DNA of 64,000 nucleotides from Streptomyces sp. T12. Its GTDB lineage: Bacteria > Actinomycetota > Actinomycetes > Streptomycetales > Streptomycetaceae. The position numbers and the translations under genes are program-made. Position 1 is the stretch's first letter, and the number at the start of each line of letters is the position of its first letter. Location of the stretch: the NCBI RefSeq assembly GCF_028736035.1, contig NZ_CP117866.1, forward strand, positions 10,829,001 through 10,893,000, read 5' to 3'. Positions 47,132 to 55,581 of the stretch are shown one piece after another. Below the pieces are notes generated by a model. The model did no database searches and had not been told where the DNA came from. It saw nothing but the letters and a program-made list of their open reading frames with translations.

Positions 47132-49840
47132 CTACGTGCCGGGCGTGTTCACGCGGCCGTAGTAGGCGGTGCGCATGATCTCTTGCATGTCGTCGAGCAT
47201 GGGCATCCGCGGGTTGGCGGGTGCGCACTGGTCCTCGTAGGCGTTGAGGGCCTGCCGGGGCAGGGCGTCCAGGAAGGTCTTCTCGTCGATGCCGAGGGAC
47301 TCGAAGGTGGGCTCGATGCCGACCGCGTCGCGGAGGCGTTCCACAGCGGTGGCCAGGGATTCGACACCCTCCGCAGGGGTGGCGGCGGGCAGGCCCAGGG
47401 TGCGGGCGATGCCCTGGAAACGTTCGGGGGCGCGGTAGTTCTCGTACTTCGGCCAACCCGTCAGCTTGGTCGGGACGGTGCCGTTGTATCGGATGACGTG
47501 CGGCAGCAGGACTGCGTTGGTGCGGCCGTGGGCGATGTGGAAGGTGGCGCCGAGGGTGTGGGACATGGCGTGGACTATGCCGAGGAAGGCGTTGCCGAAG
47601 GCCATGCCTGCGATGGTGCCGGCGTTGTGCATCTTCTCCCGGGCCTCCGACGAAGCCTCGCGGTGGTTCACCGCCGACTCGATGTTGTCGAAGATCAGGC
47701 GGATCGCGTGCAGGGCGAGGCCGTCGGTGAAGTCGTTGGCGTACACGGACACGTACGCCTCGATGGCGTGGGTGAGGGCGTCGAAGCCGCTGTCGGCGGC
47801 CAGAGCCGGGGGCAGCTCGGTGGTGAGCAGCGGGTCGATGATGGCCACGCTGGGGGTGAGCGCGTAGTCGGCGAGTGGGTACTTCTTGCCTGTCGCGGGG
47901 TCGGAGATGACGGCGAAGGGGGTGACCTCGGCGCCGGTGCCTGAGGTGGTGGGGACGCACACCAGGCGGGCGAGCTTGCCCAGGACGGGGAAGCGGAAGG
48001 CGCGCTTGCGGATGTCGGAGAACTTCTGCCGCATGTCGGCGAAGTCGACGTCCTCGCCGTCGGCCTGCTGCTCGTACAGCAGCCACATCACCTTGGCGGC
48101 GTCCATGGGCGAGCCGCCGCCCAGCGCGATGATGGTGTCCGGGCGGAAGTCGCCCATGAGGCGGGCGCCGCGTCGGACGGAGTCGATGCTCGGCTCGGGC
48201 TCGACGTTGTCGATGATCTGCAGGGTCACCGGCTGGGGCCGACGCTGGAGGACGCGGCTCACCCGGTCGACGAAGCCGAGGCGGGTCATGGTCGCGTCGG
48301 TGACGATCGTGACGCGGTGGACGTCCGGCATGGAGGCCAGGTACCGGATGGACTGCGGCTCGAAGTAGATCTTCGGCGGGACCTTGAACCACTGCAGGTT
48401 GTTGTGGCGGCTGCCGACCCGCTTGATGTTCAACAGGTTCGCAGCGGACACGTTGTTGGACACCGAGGTGCTGCCCCAGGAGCCGCAGCCCAAAGTGAGG
48501 GACGGCAGCAGGCTGTTGTAGATGCCGCCGATGGCGCCCTGTGAAGAGGGCGAGTTGACGATGACGCGTACGGTCTTCATGCGCTTCCCGTATGCCTCCG
48601 CGAGCGCCGGGTCGCCGGTGTGGATGACCGCGCTGTGGCCCTGGCCGTGGAAGGCGACCATGTCGGCGGCCAGGTCGAAGCCCTGGTCCTCGGAGCCGGC
48701 GCGCAGCACGGTGAGCACCGGGCAGAGCTTCTCGCGGGTCAACGGCTCGTCCGGGCCGACCCGTTCGGCCTCGACGAGGATGAGGGAGGTGTCTTCGGGC
48801 ACGCTGAACCCGGCCTGCTGCGCGATCCACGCCGGGCTCTGTCCGACGGCCGCCGCGTTGACCTTCGGCTCGCAGCCTCCCCCAGCCTCCGGCCGGGGGT
48901 GCCCCCAGCTCGACGCGTTGACGGGGAACAGATACGTCTCCAACTTCCGCTTTTCCTCGGCGGTCGCCAGGTGGGCGTGCAGCGTGCGGAACTCGGCGAG
49001 TGCCGCGTCGTAGATCTCGGTGTCCAGGATGACGGCCTGCTCGGAGGCGCAGATCATGCCGTTGTCGAACGCCTTCGACAGCACCAGGTCGTTGACGGCC
49101 CGGCGCAGCTTGGCGCTCTTGTGTACGTACGCGGGGACGTTGCCGGCGCCCACGCCCAGGGCGGGTTTGCCGGCCGAGTAGGCGGCCTTGACCATGGCGT
49201 TGCCGCCGGTGGCGAGGATCAGAGCGACGCCCGGGTGGTGCATGAGCGTGCCTGTCGCCTCGATGGACGGGGTCTCGATCCACTGCACGCAGTGCTCGGG
49301 CGCACCCGCGGCGAGGGCCGCGTCGCGCACGGTGCGGGCCGCCTCCGCGCTGCACCGCTGGGCTGAGGGGTGGAAGGCGAAGACGATCGGATTGCGGGTC
49401 TTCAGCGCCATGAGCGCCTTGAAGATCGTGGTGGAGGTCGGGTTCGTGACGGGAGTGATCGCGCACACCACACCGACGGGCTCGGCCACCTCGATCACGT
49501 CGTCGATGTCGTCGCGGGCGACGACCCCGACGGTCTTCATCTTCCCCATGCTGTGCGTGACGTGCTCGCACGCGAACATGTTCTTCGCGGCCTTGTCCTC
49601 GAAGACGCCGCGGCCGGTCTCCTCCACGGCGAGCAGGGCGAGCTCGGTGTGCCGGTCCAGGGCGGCGACGGAGGCCTTCTTGACGATGTGGTCGACCTGT
49701 TCCTGGTCGAGGGCCTCGTAGTCGGCGAGCGCCTTCAGCCCGTTCGTGACCAGCCGGTCCACGGCGATCGCGGTGTCGGAGGGCCCGCCCTCGGAGTCCT
49801 TCGGGGCAGCGGTCCGGTTGCGGTCGTCCTTACGGGACAT
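47132..49840 (-). CDS. adhE: Bifunctional aldehyde/alcohol dehydrogenase AdhE
   Basis: 902 residues. The N-terminal half is a CoA-acylating acetaldehyde dehydrogenase with catalytic C264 in DNGMICASEQAV and VCAITPVTNPTSTTIFK; the C-terminal half, from about 460, is an iron-dependent alcohol dehydrogenase with ALGGGSPMDAAKVMW, TTSGTGAEVTPF and iron His in HAMSHTLGATFHIAHGRTNA. It converts acetyl-CoA to ethanol and regenerates NAD+ without oxygen. ATG 49840 (MSRKDD) has an AAGGAGG site; a longer upstream frame reads into PTS remnants and is rejected. An in-frame insertion between about 310 and 325 (SSWGHPRPEAGGGCEP) carries a palindromic repeat. An AdhE of this kind belongs to the hypoxia cluster of S. 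coelicolor as I recall. Confidence 0.93.
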   Translation of the reverse strand: MSRKDDRNRTAAPKDSEGGPSDTAIAVDRLVTNGLKALADYEALDQEQVDHIVKKASVAALDRHTELALLAVEETGRGVFEDKAAKNMFACEHVTHSMGKMKTVGVVARDDIDDVIEVAEPVGVVCAITPVTNPTSTTIFKALMALKTRNPIVFAFHPSAQRCSAEAARTVRDAALAAGAPEHCVQWIETPSIEATGTLMHHPGVALILATGGNAMVKAAYSAGKPALGVGAGNVPAYVHKSAKLRRAVNDLVLSKAFDNGMICASEQAVILDTEIYDAALAEFRTLHAHLATAEEKRKLETYLFPVNASSWGHPRPEAGGGCEPKVNAAAVGQSPAWIAQQAGFSVPEDTSLILVEAERVGPDEPLTREKLCPVLTVLRAGSEDQGFDLAADMVAFHGQGHSAVIHTGDPALAEAYGKRMKTVRVIVNSPSSQGAIGGIYNSLLPSLTLGCGSWGSTSVSNNVSAANLLNIKRVGSRHNNLQWFKVPPKIYFEPQSIRYLASMPDVHRVTIVTDATMTRLGFVDRVSRVLQRRPQPVTLQIIDNVEPEPSIDSVRRGARLMGDFRPDTIIALGGGSPMDAAKVMWLLYEQQADGEDVDFADMRQKFSDIRKRAFRFPVLGKLARLVCVPTTSGTGAEVTPFAVISDPATGKKYPLADYALTPSVAIIDPLLTTELPPALAADSGFDALTHAIEAYVSVYANDFTDGLALHAIRLIFDNIESAVNHREASSEAREKMHNAGTIAGMAFGNAFLGIVHAMSHTLGATFHIAHGRTNAVLLPHVIRYNGTVPTKLTGWPKYENYRAPERFQGIARTLGLPAATPAEGVESLATAVERLRDAVGIEPTFESLGIDEKTFLDALPRQALNAYEDQCAPANPRMPMLDDMQEIMRTAYYGRVNTPGT
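48879..48909. repeat. Streptomyces-type palindromic repeat inside adhE
   Basis: The stretch CTCCCCCAGCCTCCGGCCGG followed by GGGTGCCCCCAG resembles the short palindromic elements scattered through Streptomyces genomes. It falls in frame in adhE and adds roughly ten residues, in a position where I expect AdhE proteins to run directly into the KVNAAAVGQSP region. Confidence 0.6.
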
Positions 49841-49866
49841 GGAACTACGCCTCCTTGGTCGGAATT

Positions 49867-49934
49867 GCCGAAGCCGGGGCTTCGGCCCTCGTACCGGGAG
49901 CGGCACCGCGAGGGTTCGGTACCGCTCCCGGTAC
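49867..49934. promoter_or_regulatory. Two inverted repeats in the adhE upstream region
   Basis: GCCGAAGCC (49867-49875) pairs with GGCTTCGGC (49878-49886) around two bases, and GTACCGGGAGCGG (49891-49903) pairs with CCGCTCCCGGTAC (49922-49934). Both lie 27-95 bases upstream of the adhE start. The first contains GGGGCTTCGGCCCT, reminiscent of a DevR-type half-site pair. They may be operators, or a terminator left from the decayed PTS gene upstream. No Rex-type TTGTGAA repeat is visible. Confidence 0.5.
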
Positions 49935-50034
49935 CACTGTGGCTCCTGGCATGCCCGCCACTGCGGTGCCGAAGGTCCCCGCTGAGGTCCCGGTCGGCCC
50001 TCATTTCGCCACCGGTACGGCGCGGTCACCGGCG

Positions 50035-50917
50035 CCTGTCCGATCGCGAAGCCGAGGGCGATCAGCAGACCGCCCGCGGCGACGAACGGGACCATGTAAC
50101 TCACGCCGGACATCAGCCACTTGCGGAGCTTGGTTCCGTAGCCGTCGCCGGGTTCACCGGCCCGCTGCACCGGGGTCCCGCCCTTCGCGGCCGCTGTGAC
50201 CTCGCCGCGTGCGGCCTTCGCCCTGACCTCGGAGTGCCGAGCCCTGCGTCTCGACGACGATCTCGACGTCACCAGCGTCCCGGCCCGCGTTCTCCAGCGA
50301 CTCGGCAGCCATCTAGGTGTGCGCGATGCCGGTGGGGCAGGAGGTGACGGCGACGATACGGAAGGGTTCCGCTGCGCCGGGCTCCTCGGAGGAGGCCGTT
50401 CCAGCCGACGCCGCCGCGGAGTCTTCGGTGCTTACGGGGCTCGTGCTGCTCTCGGGCTCTGGGTGTCCTCGCCGCGGATCAAGGCTGCGGCGGCGGCCGC
50501 GTCGTCCACGGACCGCAGCGTGGTCGTGAACTCGGGGTTCATCAACTGCCGGGCCAGCGACGACAGGATCGTCAGATGGGCGTCGTCCGCGCCCGCCGGG
50601 GCGGCGATCAGGAAGATCAGATCGGCCGGGCCGTCCGTGGCGCCGAAGTCCACGCCGCGCGGGCTGCGCCCGAAGGCCAGGCTCGGGTGGGTGACGTAGG
50701 TGGAGCGGGCGTGTGGGATGCCAATACCTCCCTCCAAGCCGGTGGGCATCTGCTGCTCGCGAGCGGCGAAGTCGGCGAGGAACCCGTCGAGGTCGGTGAC
50801 CCGGCCCTGGTCGGCCAGGCGCTCGGCGAGCGCGCGGACGGCCTCGTCCTTGCTTCCGGCCTCGAGGTGAAGGTCGATCAGTTGGGGATTGATGAGGGGG
50901 ACTGCGGACGCGGTCAT
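50035..50917 (-). pseudogene. Fructose-type PTS permease (EIIA-EIIB-EIIC), decayed
   Basis: Pieces of a FruA-like permease appear in order. EIIA is an intact 161-residue frame (50917 to 50432) with GLEGGIGIPHARS (active His) and FLIAAPAGADDAHLTILSSL. EIIB is reduced to RIVAVTSCPTGIAHT followed by a stop where Tyr is expected, then MAAESLENAGRDAGDVEIVV and a frameshift. EIIC keeps only its first helix (WLMSGVSYMVPFVAAGGLLI) before homology stops near 50035. A full protein would be about 650-700 residues, so most of the membrane domain is gone. The EIIA frame might still be translated (AAGGGG site). Confidence 0.85.
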
Positions 50918-51008
50918 GTGCTCTGCCCCTTGCAGGCTGGCCCGGCTGTCCGGGATGGGGCGGGAAAATTGGGAGGTGGCGGTGGTGCGGGCGTCGCCGG
51001 GCTCAGGG

Positions 51009-51034
51009 GCCGGGATGGCCGTGGCCGTCCCGGC
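51009..51034 (-). terminator. Hairpin after the CBS-BON gene
   Basis: GCCGGGATGGCC (51009-51020) pairs with GGCCGTCCCGGC (51023-51034) with one wobble position and a two-base loop, 27 bases past the CBS gene stop. Confidence 0.55.
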
Positions 51035-51060
51035 GGCACGCCGCCGAAGCGACGTCGGGA

Positions 51061-51786
51061 TCACCGCTCCGGGAGCCAGTGATGGGCGATCCGGCGCGAG
51101 GGGTGTGTCTCGGGCAGGCGGGTGTCATCGATGCGGAAGGTGAGGCTGCTCATCACGCCCACGACGCCGTCCACCTTCCAGACCAGCTGGACCACCAGAG
51201 GGATGTCGCTGCGGTGCTCCAGGCGACCTTCCAGCGTGGCCACGCCGTCACGGACGGACACGATCACGGTGTGCGGCGGCAAGCACATGGCGCGAGTCAG
51301 GACCTCGTCGATGATCTCCTGGCGGATCTCCTCGTCGGTCCGCAGGAAGACCCGCAGCAGGTCGCGGCGGGTGGCGATGCCGATGAGGCGGTCCTCCTCG
51401 TCGACCACGGGCAGCCGTTCGATGTGGTGACGCTCCATCACCCGGGCCGCGTCCGCGACGCGTTGCTCCGGGTGCACCGTGATCGCGGGCGTCGACATCA
51501 GCTGCCCCGCAGTCGTGGCGCGGGCTTCGGCGGCCCTGCGCCGTACCTTCCGGCGCAGGGCGGAGAGCGGGAAGCGGCGTCCCGGGTCCCGTTCGGCCCG
51601 AGCCGCCTGTCGGCGTACCAGGTCGGTCTCGGAGATCACGCCCACGACCTTGTCGTCGGCGTCCACCACCGGCAGGCCGCTGATCCGATGCTGGTCCAGC
51701 AGCCGCGCCACATCCTTGAACGGCGTCTCCCGGCGGGCGCCGATGACCTCGCTGGTCATCACCTCGCCGACCTTGCAGGTCTTCAT
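51061..51786 (-). CDS. CBS-pair protein with BON domain
   Basis: 241 residues. Two CBS motifs form a Bateman module: VGEVMTSEVIGARRETPFKD with HRISGLPVVDADDKVVGVIS (6-60), and LMSTPAITVHPEQRVADAAR with IERLPVVDEEDRLIGIATRR (95-145). A BON domain (about 155-225: VSVRDGVATLEGRLEHRSDI) follows. CBS pairs bind adenine nucleotides and can sense energy state; BON domains often bind membranes or other domains. M. tuberculosis Hrp1 (Rv2626c), a CBS-only protein, is strongly DosR-induced. ATG 51786 starts the reading frame; the gene stands alone with its own hairpin. Confidence 0.88.
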   Translation of the reverse strand: MKTCKVGEVMTSEVIGARRETPFKDVARLLDQHRISGLPVVDADDKVVGVISETDLVRRQAARAERDPGRRFPLSALRRKVRRRAAEARATTAGQLMSTPAITVHPEQRVADAARVMERHHIERLPVVDEEDRLIGIATRRDLLRVFLRTDEEIRQEIIDEVLTRAMCLPPHTVIVSVRDGVATLEGRLEHRSDIPLVVQLVWKVDGVVGVMSSLTFRIDDTRLPETHPSRRIAHHWLPER

Positions 51787-52271
51787 GGCTGTCTCCCCCT
51801 CTCCTTCACCACTTCAAGCGGAGCGCGACCGGTCTGTGGTGCGTACGGCGCCCGCGGGCCTGCCCGGACACCGCCGGGGGTCGTGCCCCGGCGGTCTGCA
51901 TCGGCGGGCCGGAACTCGCGGGTTCGAGCGGCCGGTTCGGCCGTTGCCGTCCCTTCGGACTGTCCCGGGTAGCCGGCCCTCCGATGCCACTTCAGCCTCG
52001 CTTTCCACGGTGTGCAGGGGGAGGGGTCGACCGGCCCGGGCTCCCGGGCCGAACCGTCCGCTCATCGGCCGGTCCGGGTGGGACTGGTGGGCCGACAACG
52101 CCGAAGATCCGAAGAGCGGGCGGCCCGGCTCGCCGTGGCCCCCGGGGCGGCGGTGAGGGTGCAGTCGAAGGCCGGCGCAGGACGGAAGGGCCGCTGCGAC
52201 CACGCTCATGACGGAAGCACCTGCAGACGCGTGGCGCCGCAGCCGTGCGAACGCCGCGCCGAGGCCCGCGA

Positions 52272-52318
52272 CTGGCCCAATCGGGCCAGGGAGCCCAAGG
52301 GCAGGGCCCGTCCGGCCC
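52272..52318. promoter_or_regulatory. Two inverted repeats upstream of a universal stress gene
   Basis: CTGGCCCAATCGGGCCAG (52272-52289) and GGGCCCGTCCGGCCC (52304-52318) lie 67-113 bases before the USP start. The second nearly equals the box at 40697. In the remaining gap (51787-52384) I see no gene; a weaker GGGACTGGTGGGCC lies at 52080-52093. Confidence 0.45.
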
Positions 52319-52384
52319 CTGCCCACAGCCCGGTGTTCGGCACAGGCTTGATGGTGGACATATGGATCCGAGGAGGCACAGGTC

Positions 52385-53293
52385 ATGGAGAGATACGTTG
52401 TCGCGGGGATCGACGCTTCTCCCGAGAGCCGCGCCGCCGCTCACTGGGCGGCCCGGGAAGCCCTGCGCCGAGGCGTGAGGCTGCGGCTCCTGCACGCATG
52501 GCAACTGCACCCGCGTCCCGCCGCCAACGTGCCCATGGACATGACCGAGCGAAGCTGGGCACGGCAGATCCTCAAGGAGGGATCGGACAGCGTCCGCGCC
52601 GCGCACCCCGGGCTCGAAGTCGTCGAGCAGCAGGTGCAGGCGTCACCGGCCGCTGCCCTGCTGGAGGCGGGGGAGCGGGCTGAGCTGCTGGTGCTCGGGT
52701 CCCGCGGGCTCAGCGGAGTCGCCGGCTTCCTGCTCGGCTCGGTGTCCGCGCGGGTCGTCGCCAGGTCGCCGCGCCCCGTCGTGCTGGTCCGCGCGGGTGA
52801 GAGCGTCGCTGACGAACACTTCCCCGTCCCCGGCGGTGTCTCTCCGGACGAGATCCCCGAGATTCCGTACCGCGATGTCGTCCTCGGCCTCGACACCGGC
52901 CAACCCTGCGACGAGCTCATCGAGTTCGCCTTCGAGACCGCCCGGCGCTGCTGCGCCGCGCTGCGCGTGATCCACACCTTCACGGTTCCGCCGGGATACG
53001 CCACCGCCGACCGGGTCGTCCCGCCGCCCGGCCCGGAGCTCCTCGCGGAGCACGAACATGCCGTGGTCGCGACGCTGCGCCCGTGGTGCGAGAAGTTCCC
53101 CGAGGTCGCCGTCACCAAGACAGTCGTCGAAGGCCGGGCGGCCGCCGAACTGACCCGCGCCGCTTCTGGATCGGCCCTTGTCGTCGTGGGACGCCGGATC
53201 CGGGACAGCCGCCTCGGCCCCCGTACCGGCCCGGTCACCCACGCGGTGCTGCACCATGCCGGCTGCCCCGTCGCTGTCGTCCCGCACGTCTGA
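52385..53293 (+). CDS. Universal stress protein, tandem domains
   Basis: 302 residues with two USP domains: VVAGIDASPESRAAAHW with GSRGLSGVAGFLLGSVSARV, and VVLGLDTGQPCDELIEFAF with VVVGRRIRDSRLGPRTGPVT. The first ATP loop is complete (GxxGx9GS); the second deviates, as in related tandem USPs. ATG 52385 follows GAGGCACAGGTC, a moderate site. Similar in organisation and interdomain linker length to the USP at 44665. Confidence 0.9.
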   Translation: MERYVVAGIDASPESRAAAHWAAREALRRGVRLRLLHAWQLHPRPAANVPMDMTERSWARQILKEGSDSVRAAHPGLEVVEQQVQASPAAALLEAGERAELLVLGSRGLSGVAGFLLGSVSARVVARSPRPVVLVRAGESVADEHFPVPGGVSPDEIPEIPYRDVVLGLDTGQPCDELIEFAFETARRCCAALRVIHTFTVPPGYATADRVVPPPGPELLAEHEHAVVATLRPWCEKFPEVAVTKTVVEGRAAAELTRAASGSALVVVGRRIRDSRLGPRTGPVTHAVLHHAGCPVAVVPHV

Positions 53294-53317
53294 ACCAGTG
53301 CCCGAAACCGGCAGTCG

Positions 53318-53465
53318 TCCGGCCGACGTGCACAGGAGCACCGCGCCGTCGCCGTCCAGGCAGAAGTTGACCGGCAGGACTGCGGGCAGGGCCTTACGCG
53401 TGTGGACGACGCGGCCGACGGGCACCTTTGCCAGCAGGCGCGAAGCTCTTCGGCGCCGGGACTGG
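53318..53465 (-). pseudogene. PNPOx-fold flavoprotein, internal fragment
   Basis: On the minus strand RLLAKVPVGRVVHTRKALPA and then VLPVNFCLDGDGAVLLCTSA match residues about 17-55 of the intact protein at 22553. Homology stops abruptly on both sides, at the end of the USP gene and at the HNH-type fragment. It is a relic of a second copy. Confidence 0.75.
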
Positions 53466-53630
53466 GAGAGGGCACGCGCCCGCAGGACCCATTGTCGACA
53501 CGGTCACGAGTACACGCCGGAGAACACCTACCTGGACCCTCGAGGCTTTCGGCAGTGCCGGGCCTGTCGTAGCGAGAGGGACAAGGGCCGTTGGGTTGGG
53601 ACCGTCCATGTGAGATCCCGTGAGAGATGA
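53466..53630 (+). pseudogene. HNH-type zinc motif fragment
   Basis: The frame ending at 53630 carries HCRHGHEYTPENTYLDPRGF followed by RQCRACRSERDKGR, the C-x2-GH-x2-T-x2-NTY and CRxC pattern of zinc-binding HNH endonuclease proteins common in actinophages. Only about 50 residues are present, without the His-Asn-His catalytic part that usually follows or precedes. A phage or homing-endonuclease remnant is likely. Confidence 0.5.
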
Positions 53631-53703
53631 GAGCGTCTGACGGGTGAGCGAGACACCGACGAACACCCTGCAATACCGCTTTGACGGGCCAGGATAGGCA
53701 CCC

Positions 53704-54885
53704 GTGCTGATCTTGGGTCCCTCCCTGGGTACCACACGGCGCATGTGCTGGCGCAACAACCCCACCTCGGGTCTTGTCCTGTCACATGTCACCTACCAGC
53801 CCAAGCACGCCGCCCGGCCGATCGAGGTCCTCGGCAGAGCCGCCCTCGCCCAGATCCTTGTTCCGTACGACAACGGCGAGCACGAGTACAACGACGTGAC
53901 CGAGCAGTTCTTCGGCGACAACGCCCTGCCGGTCAAACCGAAGGACTGCCCGAACGGCACGATCAAGAGCTTCCCGGCCGCCAACCCGGACGGGGAGGGG
54001 CGCCGGACCGTCAAGGGGCTGTGCGTGACGACGCAGCCGCGCGGCTTCGCCTACCACGGGAACAGCGACCACGTCGGGGAGACCCGCGCCCACACCGACT
54101 CCGCGCAGGGCAGCGACCTGGTCGTGTACACCATCAACGCCATCGGCTGGTACCACTACATCACCCAGTGGAACTTCTCCGACGACGGCACCATCACCGC
54201 CAAGGAGGGAGCCACCGGCAACCTCGCCGACGACGAGTTCGACGCCTCCGACAGCACCGGCTGGCCGGTCGGCAAGAACGGCAACGCCAGGGCCCTCAGT
54301 CACCAGCACAACGTTCTGTGGAAGCTGGACTTCAAACCGGACGGTTCGTGGAAGTCCAGGGTCGAGCGCTACGACACCAAACCCAATGGCACCGACGCCT
54401 CCACGCGCATCGGGCGGCTGAAGACCACGCGCACACCGATCACCAAGGAGTTCAAGGGCGACAACAGCAACGCCCGCTGGTGGCGCGTCGTCAGCACGGC
54501 CAGGAACGGGGAGAACCACCCGCGTTCATGGGAGATCGTCCAGCAGCACACCGACAAGTACACCTCGCGCCCGTACACCCGGCACGACCTGTACGTCACC
54601 CAGTTCAACCGCTGCGAGACCTACTCGAACGACAACAACAGCAACGGCGAGACCGGCTGCAAGGACCATGTGGGTCAGTTCGTGAACGGACAGATCCTCA
54701 CCCGTCCCGTGCTGTGGGTGAACGTCGGCTTCCACCACATCGCCCGCGACGAGGATCAGACGCCGATGCCGGTGCACTGGCAGGGCTTCCAGATCGTCCC
54801 GCGTGACGTGACCGACATGAGCCCGCTGACACCCGACCGTCTGCACAAGCCGAAGTACAACGGAGAAGTCCACGCCCACTCATGA
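53704..54885 (+). CDS. Copper amine oxidase catalytic-domain protein, 5'-truncated and atypical
   Basis: 393 residues align by eye to the C-terminal catalytic domain of copper amine oxidases: VLGRAALAQILVPYDNGEH, copper His H200 and H202 in SHQHNVLWKLDF, and FHHIARDEDQTPMPVHWQGF with the third His. The cofactor site, normally T-x2-N-Y-D/E-Y, reads INAIGWYHY: the candidate TPQ Tyr (150) is kept but its Asn and acidic neighbours are Trp and His. No signal peptide or N2/N3 domains remain; the frame begins inside homology at GTG 53704, next to other gene fragments. It may be a truncated secreted protein or a non-oxidase relative. Confidence 0.65.
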   Translation: MLILGPSLGTTRRMCWRNNPTSGLVLSHVTYQPKHAARPIEVLGRAALAQILVPYDNGEHEYNDVTEQFFGDNALPVKPKDCPNGTIKSFPAANPDGEGRRTVKGLCVTTQPRGFAYHGNSDHVGETRAHTDSAQGSDLVVYTINAIGWYHYITQWNFSDDGTITAKEGATGNLADDEFDASDSTGWPVGKNGNARALSHQHNVLWKLDFKPDGSWKSRVERYDTKPNGTDASTRIGRLKTTRTPITKEFKGDNSNARWWRVVSTARNGENHPRSWEIVQQHTDKYTSRPYTRHDLYVTQFNRCETYSNDNNSNGETGCKDHVGQFVNGQILTRPVLWVNVGFHHIARDEDQTPMPVHWQGFQIVPRDVTDMSPLTPDRLHKPKYNGEVHAHS

Positions 54886-55000
54886 CGGCCGGGCGGGGAA
54901 AGCGATCTTCGCAGACCGGCTCTTGCACGGCGGCACGGTGCCGGGCGGTGGGTTCGTTACTGCGGCGTGAGCGCCCACTCGGTGGGACGTCCATCCCTGC

Positions 55001-55050
55001 GCTTGAAGTTTCAAATGAATTCCGTCAGACTCTCGTTTGACGCTTCAAAC
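55001..55050. promoter_or_regulatory. Two MarR-type operators upstream of the DUF6069 gene
   Basis: GCTTGAAGTTTCAAAT (55001-55016) and GTTTGACGCTTCAAAC (55035-55050) match GTTTGAA-n2-TTCAAAC, the exact palindrome found in front of the MarR gene at 56443-56458. Their centres are 34 bases apart, about three helical turns. They lie 45-94 bases before the DUF6069 start. Bases 54886-55000 hold no gene. Confidence 0.7.
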
Positions 55051-55094
55051 GTTCCCTTGTGGAGCTCTCCCGCAGTCGCCTCCCTGGAGTTGCC

Positions 55095-55508
55095 ATGTCC
55101 CTTCCTTCTGGTGCAGTCGCCGTCCGCCGTGGTCCGCTCGTGGTGCTGGGAGGTGTGCTCGCCGCGATCGTGGTGGCCTCTGTGGCGGACGCGGTGCTCG
55201 CTCTCCTCGCGCTGGCCGCCGGCGCGCCCGACGATTTCGAGCCGCTGAAGGCGTCCTCGTACATCTTCCTGACGGCGGTCGGGGTGGTGGCGGGTGCCGT
55301 GGGCTGGGCGATCGTGCGCAAGGTGTCGAAGGACCCCGAGGCGCTGGTGCGCTGGCTGGTGCCGACCCTCGTCGTGGTGTCCTTCGTTCCCGACTTCCTG
55401 CTCTTCGGTGACGGCGGTGCGATCGGCGTGGGGGCGCTGCTCCTGATGCACGTGGTGGTCGCGGCGGCCGCGGTGTTCGCGTATCGCAAGGTCATGCCCC
55501 TGTCGTAG
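55095..55508 (+). CDS. DUF6069 family membrane protein
   Basis: A 137-residue protein with four membrane segments ([20 protein letters not shown] near the start; [58 protein letters not shown]), typical of the DUF6069 family of actinomycetes. I chose ATG 55095 with GGAG upstream rather than the GTG at 55059. Function unknown. Two MarR-type operators precede it and a perfect hairpin follows, so it is a single-gene unit probably repressed by the MarR protein at 56480; that pattern often marks a stress or efflux-related target. Confidence 0.7.
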   Translation: MSLPSGAVAVRRGPLVVLGGVLAAIVVASVADAVLALLALAAGAPDDFEPLKASSYIFLTAVGVVAGAVGWAIVRKVSKDPEALVRWLVPTLVVVSFVPDFLLFGDGGAIGVGALLLMHVVVAAAAVFAYRKVMPLS

Positions 55509-55531
55509 GGGCACGGACAACAGACGGAAAA

Positions 55532-55571
55532 CGTCGGGCGGGCAGGGGCTGTAGTGCCTGCCCGCCCGACG
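55532..55571 (+). terminator. Hairpin after the DUF6069 gene
   Basis: A 15-base perfect stem (55532-55546 with 55557-55571) with a 10-base loop lies 24 bases past the stop. It also lies just past the end of the minus-strand CoA-transferase pseudogene. Confidence 0.8.
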
Positions 55572-55581
55572 CGTTCACGGC

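Noticed and set aside
49841..50272. Fusion of a PTS membrane domain to AdhE in one 1046-residue protein
   Set aside because: The upstream codons include an EIIC fragment and unrelated sequence, while ATG 49840 has an AAGGAGG site and matches normal AdhE N-termini. The open frame is chance.
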